In this document: positions 51,297 to 59,562 of the stretch, piece after piece
How the letters are laid out: every line of letters begins with the position of its first letter
Numbering within the stretch: position 1 is the stretch's first letter
NCBI RefSeq assembly: GCF_001427635.1
Contig: NZ_LMHA01000001.1
Location: forward strand, 522,017 to 586,016
Reading direction: 5' to 3'
Origin: Pseudoxanthomonas sp. Root65
GTDB lineage: Bacteria > Pseudomonadota > Gammaproteobacteria > Xanthomonadales > Xanthomonadaceae
Length of the DNA stretch: 64,000 bases
Notes under the pieces: model-generated
The model's database searches: none
What the model saw: only the letters and a program-made list of their open reading frames with translations
What the model was told of the DNA's origin: nothing
Position numbers and translations under genes: made by a program

Positions 51297-51391
51297 TAGG
51301 GTGCCGTGTCGTTGAGGGGTGCGCGCGGCCATTGTCGGAAGCCTGTGGCGCCGTTGCAACGTGGCGCCGCGCATCTTGGGGAGCTTTGCAC

Positions 51392-52528
51392 ATGGACATC
51401 GGCTATTTCCTGAAGCTGATGACCGAGAAGAACGCCTCGGACATGTTTCTCACGACCGGGGCGCCGGTCTACATCAAGATCGAGGGCAAGCTCTACCCGC
51501 TGGGCAACACCGGGTTGCCGCCCGGCATGGTCAAGAAGATCGCCTACTCGCTGATGGACGAAGGCCAAGTGCCGGTGTTCGAGCGCGAACTCGAGCTCAA
51601 CATGGCCATCGCCCTGCAGGACGCCGGCCGCTTCCGCGTCAACGTGTTCAAGCAGCGCGGCGAAGTGGGCATGGTCATCCGCGCCATCCGCAGCGTGATC
51701 CCGACCATCGAGGAACTGAACCTGCCGCCGGTGCTGAAGGACATCATCATGACCCCGCGCGGGCTGGTGCTGATCGTCGGCTCCACCGGATCGGGCAAGT
51801 CGACCTCGCTGGCGTCGATGATCGACTACCGCAACACCACCAGCACCGGCCACATCCTCACCATCGAGGATCCGATCGAGTACCTGCACAAGCACAAGCA
51901 GTCGATCGTCAACCAGCGCGAAGTGGGCCTGGACACCCATGCCTTCCACAACGCGCTGAAGAACGCGATGCGCGAGGCGCCGGACGTCATCCTGATCGGC
52001 GAAATCCTCGATGCCACCACGATGGAAGCCGCCATCGCCTTCGCCGAGACCGGCCACCTGTGCCTGGCCACGCTGCACTCGAACAATGCCGACCAGACCA
52101 TCGAGCGCATCCTCAACTTCTTCCCCGAGAGCGCGCACAAGAACGTGCTGATGAACCTGGCGCTCAACCTGCGCGCGGTGGTGTCGCAGCGCCTGGTGAA
52201 GGGCACCGACGGGCGCCGCATGCCGGCCGCCGAAGTGCTGATCAACACGCCGATGATCCGCGACCTGCTGCGCCGCGGGCAGGTGCACGAGATCAAGGCG
52301 GCGATGGAGGAATCGCTGGAGGAAGGCATGGAGACCTTCGACCAGTGCCTGTTCCGCATGGTCAAGGAAGGCCAGATCGAGCAGGAGGAAGCGCTGCGCG
52401 CGGCCGACTCGCGAGACGGCCTGGCGCTGAAGTTCCGCCTGTCCGAGGGCAGCAAGGGCGAGCACGATCCGTACGCGGACTACGACAGCGGCAGCAGTTC
52501 ACCGCGCATCACCCACGGCTTCGGCTGA
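51392..52528 (+). CDS. pilU: Type IV pilus retraction accessory ATPase PilU
   Basis: Hexameric AAA-type ATPase assisting PilT in twitching motility. The 378-residue protein has an N-terminal PAS-like domain (DIGYFLKLMTEKNASDMFLTTG, the PilU start), Walker A GSTGSGKST, Asp box TIEDPIEYLHKHKQSIVNQREVG, Walker B VILIGEI, and His box GHLCLATLHSNNADQ. After Walker B the sequence reads LDATTMEAA where PilT has RDxETI; this is PilU-like. It ends in a polar tail (YADYDSGSSSP). pilT itself is not in the window. A strong terminator follows. Confidence 0.94.
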   Translation: MDIGYFLKLMTEKNASDMFLTTGAPVYIKIEGKLYPLGNTGLPPGMVKKIAYSLMDEGQVPVFERELELNMAIALQDAGRFRVNVFKQRGEVGMVIRAIRSVIPTIEELNLPPVLKDIIMTPRGLVLIVGSTGSGKSTSLASMIDYRNTTSTGHILTIEDPIEYLHKHKQSIVNQREVGLDTHAFHNALKNAMREAPDVILIGEILDATTMEAAIAFAETGHLCLATLHSNNADQTIERILNFFPESAHKNVLMNLALNLRAVVSQRLVKGTDGRRMPAAEVLINTPMIRDLLRRGQVHEIKAAMEESLEEGMETFDQCLFRMVKEGQIEQEEALRAADSRDGLALKFRLSEGSKGEHDPYADYDSGSSSPRITHGFG

Positions 52529-52556
52529 GGGCCGGGCGCGGCATCGCGGGCCTGAG

Positions 52557-52580
52557 CGGGCGGAGAAATCCGCCCGTTTT
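52557..52580 (+). terminator. Rho-independent terminator of pilU
   Basis: CGGGCGGA (52557-52564), loop GAAA, TCCGCCCG (52569-52576), then TTTT. It lies 28 bp after the pilU stop and before the convergent maiA gene. Confidence 0.9.
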
Positions 52581-52602
52581 CATGGGGTTCGCGCCACTCG
52601 GA

Positions 52603-53262
52603 TCAGGCGTTGGCGTCGGGCTGGTTCTCGGGCCGCGCCAGGTCGAACGCCGGGAGCGCCAGGCAGGCCTGCTCGATGCGGACGATGGTCGGGAACGCCG
52701 TCATGTCCACGCCGAATCGGCGCGCGTTGAACACCTGAGGCACCAGGCAGCAGTCGGCCAAGCCCGGCGTCTGACCGTGGCAGAAGGCGCCCGTCGCGGC
52801 TTCGCTGGCGAGCAACGCTTCCATCGGTGCGAAGCCTTCGACGATCCAGTGCTTCACCCAGTCGTCGCGCTCGGCCTGCGGCACGTTCCAGGTGCCCTCG
52901 AAGTGCTGCAGCACGCGCAGGTTGTTCAGGGGATGGATGTCGCAGGCGACCATCAGCGCCAGCGCGCGCACGCGGGCGCGGTCGCGGGCCGTCATCGGCA
53001 GCAGGCGCGGTGACGGCCAGGCCTCGTCGAGGTATTCGAGGATCGCCAGCGATTGCCGGATCACGCGCGCGCCATGCTGCAGCGTGGGCACCATGTGCTG
53101 CGGATTCTTGGCGACGTACTCCGGCGCATGCTGCTGTCCGCCGTCGCGGACCAGATGCACGGGCACGGTCTCGTGGGCCAGGCCCTTGAGGTTCAGGCCG
53201 ATGCGCACGCGGTACGCGGCGCTGGAGCGCCAGTAGGAATACAGCCTGAGTTGCTCAGCCAT
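52603..53262 (-). CDS. maiA: Maleylacetoacetate isomerase (zeta-class GST)
   Basis: Glutathione-dependent isomerase turning maleylacetoacetate into fumarylacetoacetate in homogentisate (tyrosine) catabolism. The 219-residue protein has the zeta-class active-site motif YSYWRSSAAYRVRIGLNLKG, the glutathione-binding VPTL and RQSLAILEYLDE, and the C-terminal GQTPGLADCCLVPQVFNARRFGVDM. It follows the fumarylacetoacetase gene (98 bp), the enzyme that uses its product. Confidence 0.93.
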   Translation of the reverse strand: MAEQLRLYSYWRSSAAYRVRIGLNLKGLAHETVPVHLVRDGGQQHAPEYVAKNPQHMVPTLQHGARVIRQSLAILEYLDEAWPSPRLLPMTARDRARVRALALMVACDIHPLNNLRVLQHFEGTWNVPQAERDDWVKHWIVEGFAPMEALLASEAATGAFCHGQTPGLADCCLVPQVFNARRFGVDMTAFPTIVRIEQACLALPAFDLARPENQPDANA

Positions 53263-53360
53263 GCAAGCCGCTCCCCGCGGTTTGCGCCTTCGATTGCCCG
53301 GATTCCGCGTCCATGCCCTGCCCCCTGCTTCCTGCGGTCACACTGGGCCCGGGCGCGCCT

Positions 53361-54359
53361 TCAAGGCAAGGGTTGCGGCTCGATCCGTTGTTCGATCGCA
53401 CCAAAAATGGAACGGCCGTCACGATTCATCATTTCGATGCGGACCACGTCGCCGAAGCTCATGAAGGGCGTGGACGGCTTGCCATCGCGCAGCGTCTCGA
53501 CCGTACGCTGCTCGGCGAAGCACGACGCGCCCAGGGAGGTGTCCTCGTTGGCGATGGTGCCGGAGCCGACGATGGTACCGGCCGACAGCGGCCGCGTCCT
53601 GGCCGCGTGTGCGACCAGTTGGGCGAAGTCGAACTGCATGTCCACGCCCGCCTCCGGCGCGCCGAACCACGCGCCATTGATGTGGGTGACCAGCGGCAGG
53701 TGCACCTTGTTGTCGCGCCAGGCGTCGTCCAGCTCGTCCGGCGTCACGAACACCGGCGACAGCGCCGAGCGAGGCTTGGACTGCAGGAAGCCGAAACCCT
53801 TGGCCAGCTCGCCCGGGATCAGGTTGCGCAGCGACACGTCGTTGACCAGGCCGATCAGCTGGATGTGGCCGGCCGCCTGCGTGGGCGTCACCGCCATCGG
53901 CACATCGTCGGTGATCACCACGATTTCCGCTTCCAGGTCGATACCGTAGTCCTCGCTGACCACCTTCACCGGATCGCGCGGACCATAGAACGCGGCGCTG
54001 GTGGCCTGGTACATCAGCGGATCGGTATAGAAACTCTCCGGCACTTCGGCCCCGCGTGCGCGGCGAACGCGCTCCACGTGCGGCAGATAGGCACTGCCGT
54101 CGACAAACTCGTAGGCGCGCGGCAGCGGTGCGGCGAGCGCCTGCATGTCGAGATCGAACGCACCGTCGGCATCGTCGGCATCGTCGGCATTCAATGATTC
54201 GTACAGCGCATTGAGGCGCGGCGCGGTGTTGCTCCAGTCCTCCAGCGCGCGCTGCAGCGTCGGCGCGATGCCGGTGGCGCGCACACCACGGGCCAGATCA
54301 CGCGACACCACGATCAACGTGCCGTCGCGACCACCTTCCTTCAGGGAACCCAGCTTCAT
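53361..54359 (-). CDS. fah: Fumarylacetoacetate hydrolase
   Basis: Metal-dependent C-C hydrolase that splits fumarylacetoacetate to fumarate and acetoacetate. The 332-residue product has the FAH fold marks: DGSAYLPHVERVRRAR, the metal-ligand-rich YGIDLEAEIVVITDDVP (conserved E-x-E), IQLIGLVNDVSLRNL, LQSKPRSALSPVFVTPDEL and the late VGSGTIANED. A short Asp/Ala repeat (NADDADDADG) comes from a 9-bp tandem repeat (about 54163-54190). With maiA downstream it provides two steps of tyrosine breakdown; the acetoacetate can enter ScoAB (27.8-29.2 kb). Confidence 0.92.
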   Translation of the reverse strand: MKLGSLKEGGRDGTLIVVSRDLARGVRATGIAPTLQRALEDWSNTAPRLNALYESLNADDADDADGAFDLDMQALAAPLPRAYEFVDGSAYLPHVERVRRARGAEVPESFYTDPLMYQATSAAFYGPRDPVKVVSEDYGIDLEAEIVVITDDVPMAVTPTQAAGHIQLIGLVNDVSLRNLIPGELAKGFGFLQSKPRSALSPVFVTPDELDDAWRDNKVHLPLVTHINGAWFGAPEAGVDMQFDFAQLVAHAARTRPLSAGTIVGSGTIANEDTSLGASCFAEQRTVETLRDGKPSTPFMSFGDVVRIEMMNRDGRSIFGAIEQRIEPQPLP

Positions 54360-54422
54360 CGGAACTCCAGATGCCGGCGCCCACGCGCCATGGTTTCAAT
54401 TGTAATCAAATCGCCGGCGCGA

Positions 54423-55169
54423 TCAGCCCGCCGTCGCATCGCCCTGGAAGCCATCCCTCCGGAACGTCAGCACCAGCGTATCGCGGTGGCCATGTCCGTC
54501 CAGCGGCTGGATGGGCGTGGACTCGTGGATCACCCGCTCGTCATCCAGGAACAGCAGCGACCACGGCGCCTCCAGCGTGAAGCGCTGGCCATCCGGTCCG
54601 GCCGCCGCGAACACCCGCGTCTCGCCGCCCTTGATGCCCGCGCGACCCAGCAGCAGTACGGCGACGAAATCCACGCCATCGCGATGCGCGCCTTCCGGCG
54701 TCGGCCGACCGATGCCGTCGGTGGTATCGATGCGGAACTGGTGCGCCTCGACGTACCAAGCCCGTTCGCCCTTCAGCGTGGAGCACCAGCGGCCGAGTCC
54801 CTGCAGCAGTTGCCGCCACGCCGGGGCACCAGCCACTCCGGCTTCGACCGGCTCGAACCAGCGCTGCATGCCGCCATGCAGGGCGTTGTAGTCCAGCGAC
54901 TGCCAGTGCGCACGGTGCGGCGCCTGCTGCACGCGATCGGCCTCGACCACGAAGCAGGAATGCCGGCGTCGCCGGTAGCGTCCACCGTCCTTCAGATAGC
55001 CGTCCACGTCCAGCCGGTCCCAACTGGGCAACAGGGCATCCAGCGCTTCGAGTTCCACCTCCACCGCCTCGGCCATGGCGCGCGGCTCGAGGACGACGTA
55101 GCCCCGCTCCTGCATGCGGCGCAGCGCGTCATCGGGGGGACAGAACGGCGGTTGGAACATTGCGACCAT
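54423..55169 (-). CDS. 2OG-Fe dioxygenase family protein (PF10014-type)
   Basis: A 248-residue Fe(II)/2-oxoglutarate oxygenase of the amino-acid-hydroxylase-like family. Metal ligands are probably in EGAHRDGVDFVAVLLLG (H-x-D) and VIHESTPIQP, with the 2OG arginine near DTLVLTFRRD. Other family pieces: RRRRHSCFVVEADRV and WYVEAHQFRIDTTDGIGRPTPEG. Relatives hydroxylate free amino acids such as isoleucine, but the substrate here is open. The start could be 55169 or the ATG at 55160. The gene is 17 bp upstream (in genome order) of the tRNA terminator. Confidence 0.85.
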   Translation of the reverse strand: MVAMFQPPFCPPDDALRRMQERGYVVLEPRAMAEAVEVELEALDALLPSWDRLDVDGYLKDGGRYRRRRHSCFVVEADRVQQAPHRAHWQSLDYNALHGGMQRWFEPVEAGVAGAPAWRQLLQGLGRWCSTLKGERAWYVEAHQFRIDTTDGIGRPTPEGAHRDGVDFVAVLLLGRAGIKGGETRVFAAAGPDGQRFTLEAPWSLLFLDDERVIHESTPIQPLDGHGHRDTLVLTFRRDGFQGDATAG

Positions 55170-55185
55170 GCAAACCCCTCAACGC

Positions 55186-55210
55186 AAAAACCCGCCAGAG
55201 GCGGGCTTTT
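55186..55210 (-). terminator. Rho-independent terminator after tRNA-Gln
   Basis: On the minus strand CCCGCC, loop TCT, GGCGGG and TTTTT. The stem is 55191-55205 and the T run corresponds to the five As at 55186-55190. It lies 25 bp beyond the tRNA 3' end and separates it from the oxygenase gene. Confidence 0.88.
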
Positions 55211-55234
55211 GCGGATGTCCAAAGGACTTCGAGT

Positions 55235-55309
55235 TGGCAGCCCCGGATGGATTCGAACCACCGAATGCCTGAGTCAGAGTCAGGTGCCTTACCGCTTGGC
55301 GACGGGGCT
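55235..55309 (-). tRNA. tRNA-Gln (anticodon CTG)
   Basis: A 75-base tRNA including an encoded CCA end. On the minus strand the acceptor arm is AGCCCCG paired with CGGGGCT followed by G and CCA, the D arm holds GCCAAGCGGTAAGGC, the anticodon stem is CCTGA/TCAGG around the loop CTCTGAC, giving anticodon CTG, and the T arm has GGTTCGAATCC. It reads CAG glutamine codons. It is downstream of rpsI on the same strand, 33 bp after its stop, so may be processed from the ribosomal protein transcript or have its own promoter. Confidence 0.96.
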
Positions 55310-55342
55310 GTGTAACCAGTGACGCGTAGTGTAGCGCGTCTG

Positions 55343-55735
55343 TTAGCGCTTGGAGAACTGCGTGGCGCGACGCGCCTTGTGCAGACCGACCTTCTTGCGC
55401 TCGACCTCACGGGCATCGCGGGTCACGAAGCCGGCCTTGCGCAGTTCCGGCTTCAGCGTTTCATCGTATTCCACCAGCGCGCGGGCGATGCCCAGGCGGA
55501 TGGCGCCGGCCTGGCCGGTGATGCCGCCACCGGTGGTGGTCACGGTGATGTCGAAGGTCTCAGTGTTCTTGGTCAGCTCCAGCGGCTGGCGCACGATCAT
55601 GCGGCCGGTTTCGCGGCCGAAGAACTCGTCCAGCGGACGACCATTGACCGTGATGTTGCCGGAACCCTTGCGCAGGAACACGCGGGCGGTGGAAGACTTG
55701 CGACGGCCGGTGCCGTAGTTCTGAGTGATAGCCAT
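55343..55735 (-). CDS. rpsI: 30S ribosomal protein S9
   Basis: Small-subunit protein whose C-terminal tail reaches the P-site tRNA. The 130-residue product has [20 protein letters not shown] at the start, [20 protein letters not shown], and the invariant ending [17 protein letters not shown]. Two bases separate it from rplM. A small inverted repeat (GACGCG/CGCGTC, 55321-55340) follows the stop. Confidence 0.97.
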   Translation of the reverse strand: MAITQNYGTGRRKSSTARVFLRKGSGNITVNGRPLDEFFGRETGRMIVRQPLELTKNTETFDITVTTTGGGITGQAGAIRLGIARALVEYDETLKPELRKAGFVTRDAREVERKKVGLHKARRATQFSKR

Positions 55736-55737
55736 GA

Positions 55738-56166
55738 TTAGATGTCCAGGACCTGCGGCTGCTGTGCGGCGTGCGGATGATTCGGGCCGGCGTAAACCTT
55801 GAGCTTGCGATACATGTCGCGACCCAGCGGGCCCTTCGGCAGCATGCCCTTCACGGCGGTTTCGATGACGCGTTCCGGGTGGCGCTCCAGCGCCTGCGCC
55901 AGGGTCTCGGTCTTCAGGTTGCCGATGTAGCCCGTGAAGCGGTGGTACTTCTTGTCGGCCAGCTTGTTGCCGGTGACGTGGATCTTCTCGGCGTTGATCA
56001 CGACCAGATAGTCGCCGGTATCAACGTGAGGGGTATAGACGGGCTTGTGCTTGCCGCGGAGGCGGCGGGCCAGCTCGGTGGACAGGCGACCCAGGGTCTT
56101 GCCTGCTGCGTCGACGACGTACCAGTCACGCTGGACGGTCTCGGACTTGGCGGTAAAGGTGCTCAT
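55738..56166 (-). CDS. rplM: 50S ribosomal protein L13
   Basis: Early-assembly 50S protein; L13 and S9 are co-transcribed in nearly all bacteria. The 142-residue product from the ATG at 56166 contains [59 protein letters not shown] and [30 protein letters not shown] long open frame upstream in the same register is not coding. The 186-bp gap to coq7 holds the operon promoter; the untranslated leader was not resolved. Confidence 0.97.
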   Translation of the reverse strand: MSTFTAKSETVQRDWYVVDAAGKTLGRLSTELARRLRGKHKPVYTPHVDTGDYLVVINAEKIHVTGNKLADKKYHRFTGYIGNLKTETLAQALERHPERVIETAVKGMLPKGPLGRDMYRKLKVYAGPNHPHAAQQPQVLDI

Positions 56167-56352
56167 GTGAATCTCATTGTCTGGTCGGGCGGATTCCGCG
56201 GTTTCCCGGGCGGAACTTTGCCACGCGTTGTGAAGGGTGAAACGGAAGACGCGGGATTGTACGGGGCGTTGCTGCGGCGCGCAAGCCCGGCCAGACGGCG
56301 CCGGAAGGTCGCCGGGGCAGACGGGGATCCGGCCAGGCGGCACAATGGCGGC

Positions 56353-56994
56353 ATGAACATGCGGACCTTCTCGCCCCTCGATCACTGGCTGGTGGAGGCC
56401 CAGCGCGGCCTGGACACCGTTTTCGGCAACCCGCCCGCCCAGCGCGCCAACCCGGCCGGGGACACCCCCGAAGTCGCCCTCGACCCCGCCGAGCAACGCC
56501 ATGCCGCCGGCCTGATGCGCATCAACCACGTGGGCGAGGTCTGCGCCCAGGGCCTCTACTTCGGACAGGCCGCCGTGGCCCGTGACGACGCCACCCGCGC
56601 GCACCTGCTCGACGCCGCCCAGGAGGAAACCGACCACCTTGCATGGTGCGCGGATCGCCTGCGCGAGCTGGACAGCCGGCCCAGCCTGTTCAATCCGCTG
56701 TGGTACGCCGGCAGCTACGCGCTCGGCGCCCTCGCCGGCCTGCGCGGGGACGGCTGGAGCCTGGGCTTCGTCGTGGAAACCGAACGACAGGTCGAGGCCC
56801 ACCTGGACGAACATCTGGAAATCCTGCCGCCGGCCGACCTGCGCAGCCGCGAAATCCTGACCGTCATGAAGGCCGACGAAGCCCGCCACGCCGAGCATGC
56901 CCAAGAAGCGGGCGCCCGCCTTCTGCCCGCACCGATCCCGACGCTGATGGCCGGCGCCTCCAAGCTGATGAAAGCGGTCACCTACCGGCTGTGA
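56353..56994 (+). CDS. coq7: 2-polyprenyl-3-methyl-6-methoxy-benzoquinone monooxygenase (Coq7)
   Basis: Di-iron hydroxylase for the C6 (last) ring hydroxylation in ubiquinone synthesis. The 213-residue protein has the carboxylate/His ligands in [41 protein letters not shown] and DEARHAEHA, i.e. two E-x-x-H repeats. This bacterial Coq7 group replaces UbiF in some proteobacteria. The ATG at 56353 is four residues before a well-conserved start. GTAG repeats follow. Confidence 0.93.
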   Translation: MNMRTFSPLDHWLVEAQRGLDTVFGNPPAQRANPAGDTPEVALDPAEQRHAAGLMRINHVGEVCAQGLYFGQAAVARDDATRAHLLDAAQEETDHLAWCADRLRELDSRPSLFNPLWYAGSYALGALAGLRGDGWSLGFVVETERQVEAHLDEHLEILPPADLRSREILTVMKADEARHAEHAQEAGARLLPAPIPTLMAGASKLMKAVTYRL

Positions 56995-56997
56995 TCC

Positions 56998-57078
56998 GTA
57001 GAGCGGAGCTTGCTCCGCTGCTTCTGGGGTTGGGCCTCACGCGCCCCACCATGCGGAGCCAAGCAAGCTTGGCTCTAC
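56998..57078. repeat. Inverted pair of GTAG-type REP units
   Basis: The left unit begins GTAG at 56998 and is itself a hairpin (AGCGGAG...CTCCGCT, to 57021). The right unit (57053-57078) is in opposite orientation, a hairpin with GGAGCCAAGC/GCTTGGCTC, and ends CTAC. Units with a terminal GTAG are known dispersed REP elements in Stenotrophomonas and relatives, mobilised by RAYT transposases. The pair lies 1-3 bp after the coq7 stop, the usual 3'-gene position. Confidence 0.85.
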
Positions 57079-57129
57079 TTGGAGACCAGGGACGGTGATG
57101 GACTCATGCGGTCGTGCGCGGGGCGCACG

Positions 57130-57444
57130 CTACGAGGCGAGTTTCAGGCCGATGATGCCAGCCACAATCAGGCCGATGCAGACCAGGCGCGCCGCCGTGG
57201 CCGGCTCGTGGAACAGCCACATGCCGACGAAGGCGGTGCCGACGGCTCCGATCCCCACCCAGATCACATAGCCGGTGCCCAGCGGGATGTGCTTGAGCGC
57301 TACCGCCAGCAACCAGAAGCTGGCCGCGGCCGCCACGGCCGTGATCAGGCTGGGCCACAGGCGAGTGAAACCCTCCGAATACTTCAGGCCGACGGCCCAT
57401 ACGACTTCAAGCAGTCCCGCCAACACCAGATAGACCCACGCCAT
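57130..57444 (-). CDS. gdx: SugE/Gdx-type SMR guanidinium exporter
   Basis: Small multidrug-resistance family protein with four membrane helices in 104 residues ([82 protein letters not shown]). The conserved Glu in [16 protein letters not shown] is the proton/substrate-binding residue, and [12 protein letters not shown] is SugE/Gdx-like rather than EmrE-like. Gdx exports guanidinium. The guanidine-II riboswitch in its leader makes this assignment strong. The ribosome-binding site GAGGAGGTGAC is excellent. Confidence 0.94.
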   Translation of the reverse strand: MAWVYLVLAGLLEVVWAVGLKYSEGFTRLWPSLITAVAAAASFWLLAVALKHIPLGTGYVIWVGIGAVGTAFVGMWLFHEPATAARLVCIGLIVAGIIGLKLAS

Positions 57445-57468
57445 ACGTCACCTCCTCAGGTTGATTGC

Positions 57469-57559
57469 CCGGGCCAAAAAGCGAAACGGCCCGGAACTCG
57501 CGTTCCGGACCGCCGTCGGTCGTGGTGCGCGGCTTGCGCCGCTGGCGGGTCGTCCCGCC
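57469..57559 (-). promoter_or_regulatory. Guanidine-II (mini-ykkC) riboswitch upstream of gdx
   Basis: On the minus strand the leader has two short hairpins with the ACGR tetraloops that define this class. The first is GGCGGG-ACGA-CCCGCC (57559 to 57544), the second GACCG-ACGG-CGGTC (57521 to 57508), with a 22-base linker. Downstream are a third hairpin, GGAAC-GCGA-GTTCC (57506-57493), and a longer stem CCGGGCC/GGCCCGG (57494-57488 with 57475-57469) whose loop holds TTTTT. In the class, guanidine bound by two loops pairs them and frees the ribosome-binding site. The site, GAGGAGG, lies about 15 bases downstream of the last stem. Confidence 0.92.
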
Positions 57560-57624
57560 ATGTGTGTGGACAGACTAGCGCAGGCCTTCCGAACCGGATG
57601 TAACCCGCGCGCGCCGCCAACCCG

Positions 57625-58419
57625 TCATTCCGGCAGGTTGCGCCCGTGGTACAGCTCCTCGATCTCCCGCTTCAGGCGCGCCTCGATCTTCATGCGCTCC
57701 TTGAACGACAGGTTCTTGGCCTTCTCCTCGAACAGGTAGTTGTCCAGGTCGAACTCCTTCAGGTGCATCTTCGTATGGAAGATGTTCTCCTGGTAGACGT
57801 TCACGTCGAGCATCTCGTAGCGCGACTTGATGTTCTTGGCCAGGAAGTCCTGGATCGAGTTGATCTTGTGGTCGATGTAGTGCTTCTTGCCCTTCACGTC
57901 GCGGGTGAAGCCGCGCACGCGGTAATCCATGATGACGATGTCGGATTCCAGGCTCTCGATCAGGTAGTTCAGCGCCTTCAGCGGCGAAATCACGCCGCAG
58001 GTGGCCACGTCGATGTCGGCGCGGAAGGTCGCGATGCCGTTGTCCGGATGGGTTTCCGGGTACGTATGCACCGTGATGTGCGACTTGTCCATGTGTGCCA
58101 CCACCGCGTCGGAGATGATCTCCTTGCCCGCATCTTTCTTGTCGATCACCGGCTCCTCGGAGATGAGGATCGTCACCGACGCACCCTGCGGGTCGTAGTC
58201 CTGGCGGGCCACGTTCAGGATGTTGGCGCCGATGATTTCCGCCACATCCGTCAGGATCTGGGTCAGGCGATCGGCGTTGTATTCCTCGTCGATGTACTCG
58301 ATGTAGCGGCGGCGCTCGTCCTCGGACGATGCGTAGCACACGTCGTAGATGTTGAAGCTCAGCGCCTTGGTCAGGTTGTTGAAGCCCTGCAGACGCAGGC
58401 GAGGCAGGGGTTTTACCAC
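57625..58419 (-). CDS. speD: S-adenosylmethionine decarboxylase proenzyme
   Basis: Pyruvoyl enzyme giving decarboxylated SAM for spermidine synthesis. A GTG at 58419, preceded by GAGGGA, yields 264 residues, equal to E. coli SpeD. The self-cleavage site is Lys-Ser in [16 protein letters not shown] (Ser113 becomes the pyruvoyl group), matching group 1A of the enzyme. The N-terminus [29 protein letters not shown] and the later [28 protein letters not shown] fit xanthomonad homologues. The longer upstream frame (Pro-rich) is not conserved. speE is not in the window. It is divergent from clp, a known neighbour in Xanthomonas. Confidence 0.94.
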   Translation of the reverse strand: MVKPLPRLRLQGFNNLTKALSFNIYDVCYASSEDERRRYIEYIDEEYNADRLTQILTDVAEIIGANILNVARQDYDPQGASVTILISEEPVIDKKDAGKEIISDAVVAHMDKSHITVHTYPETHPDNGIATFRADIDVATCGVISPLKALNYLIESLESDIVIMDYRVRGFTRDVKGKKHYIDHKINSIQDFLAKNIKSRYEMLDVNVYQENIFHTKMHLKEFDLDNYLFEEKAKNLSFKERMKIEARLKREIEELYHGRNLPE

Positions 58420-58604
58420 GGTGGTGGTCCCTCTTGGGGGAGGCGGATGAGGGGGCGGATTATGCGCCATACGGGGTGACAGTGAAATGTCCGCCACCCG
58501 CCCGTCGGTAGACTGTCACATATTGGCCCAGCGCTTGCATGGCCTGCGTTTGCCGTCGGCTACGTATTCGGACTAAGCTTCCTGAATTACACGCCGTGAC
58601 CACC

Positions 58605-59291
58605 ATGAGCCCAGGCATCCCCCTAGTAGCCCCCGCTCGCACCGCCGCCAGCCCGCTGACGCCGGACAACGCCACGCTTGAGCGCTTCCTGGCCCACAGC
58701 CATCGGCGCCGATATCCGGCGCGCGCCGATGTGTTCCGACCGGGCGACCCGGCGGGCACGCTCTATTACGTGGTCAGCGGCTCGGTCAGCATCATCACCG
58801 AGGAGGACGACGACCGCGAACTGGTCCTCGGCTACTTCGGTTCCGGCGAGTTCGTCGGCGAAATGGGCCTTTTCATAGAATCCGACCGCCGCGAGGTGAT
58901 CCTGCGTACCCGCACCCAGTGCGAGCTCGCGGAAGTCAGCTACGAGCGCCTGCACCAGCTGTTCCTGGGCACGCTGTCCGCAGACGCCCCGAAGCTGCTG
59001 TACGCCATCGGCGCCCAGCTCTCCCGGCGCCTGCTGGACACCAGCCGCAAGGCCAGCCGCCTGGCCTTCCTGGATGTGACCGACCGCATCATCCGCACCC
59101 TGCACGACCTGGCCCGCGAGCCCGAGGCCATGAGCCACCCGCAGGGGACCCAACTGCGCGTATCCCGCCAGGAATTGGCGCGTCTGGTCGGCTGTTCGCG
59201 TGAAATGGCCGGTCGCGTGCTGAAGAAGCTGCAGGCCGACGGTGCCCTCCACGCACGCGGCAAGACCGTCGTCCTTTACGGCACCCGCTGA
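58605..59291 (+). CDS. clp: CRP-like global regulator Clp
   Basis: Transcription factor of the CRP/FNR superfamily controlling virulence, extracellular enzymes and polysaccharide production in xanthomonads; its DNA binding is blocked by cyclic di-GMP. The 228-residue product closely follows Xanthomonas Clp from memory: LERFLAHSHRRRYPARADVFRPGDPAGTLYYVVSGSVSI, VLGYFGSGEFVGEMGLF, the dimer helix, and the helix-turn-helix LRVSRQELARLVGCSREMAGRVLKKL ending HARGKTVVLYGTR. The ATG at 58605 was chosen; a GTG at 58596 is possible. The 185-bp gap to speD holds the divergent promoters; a TGTCACA half-site at about 58514 could be a Clp site, but no full palindrome was seen. Confidence 0.95.
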   Translation: MSPGIPLVAPARTAASPLTPDNATLERFLAHSHRRRYPARADVFRPGDPAGTLYYVVSGSVSIITEEDDDRELVLGYFGSGEFVGEMGLFIESDRREVILRTRTQCELAEVSYERLHQLFLGTLSADAPKLLYAIGAQLSRRLLDTSRKASRLAFLDVTDRIIRTLHDLAREPEAMSHPQGTQLRVSRQELARLVGCSREMAGRVLKKLQADGALHARGKTVVLYGTR

Positions 59292-59517
59292 CCGCATGGG
59301 CGAGCGGCTGGCCCTCTGAGGCCTGCCGCCGCCGATGCCTACGTCCGGGCCTTCTCGATATCCGCACCGGCCAGCCCGGTGACCCCGACGATCAGTGGCC
59401 TCGACGATATGGCCGCCCTGCTGAGCCCATGCGGGCTACGCCTGCACACCCGCCAGCGCCGCAGAGCGCATCTGACCTGCCCCGTCACGCAAGCCAAGTC
59501 GCGCGTGGATCGTGGCG

Positions 59518-59548
59518 AAAAGCGCGGGCCGGCTGGGCCGACCCGCGC
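59518..59548 (-). terminator. Rho-independent terminator of the peptidoglycan-hydrolase operon
   Basis: GCGCGGGCCGGC at 59522-59533 and GCCGACCCGCGC at 59537-59548 form a 12-bp stem with one mismatch and a 3-base loop. The four As at 59518-59521 give TTTT on the minus strand. It lies 15 bp after the hydrolase stop. The 271-bp gap to clp otherwise shows no gene. Confidence 0.85.
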
Positions 59549-59562
59549 CTTTCCTCGCAGGG

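Noticed and set aside
55310..55342. A terminator between rpsI and tRNA-Gln
   Set aside because: The GACGCG/CGCGTC repeat is short and lacks a T run.
55738..56904. A long minus-strand frame extending L13 to 388 residues
   Set aside because: The extension is antisense to coq7, and L13 has its usual 142-residue length from 56166.
57060..57125. A second gene between coq7 and gdx
   Set aside because: The sequence is REP units and short frames without similarity or a ribosome-binding site.
58420..58604. A full Clp/CRP operator (TGTGA-N6-TCACA) between speD and clp
   Set aside because: Only a TGTCACA half-site near 58514 was found; no second half at the right spacing.
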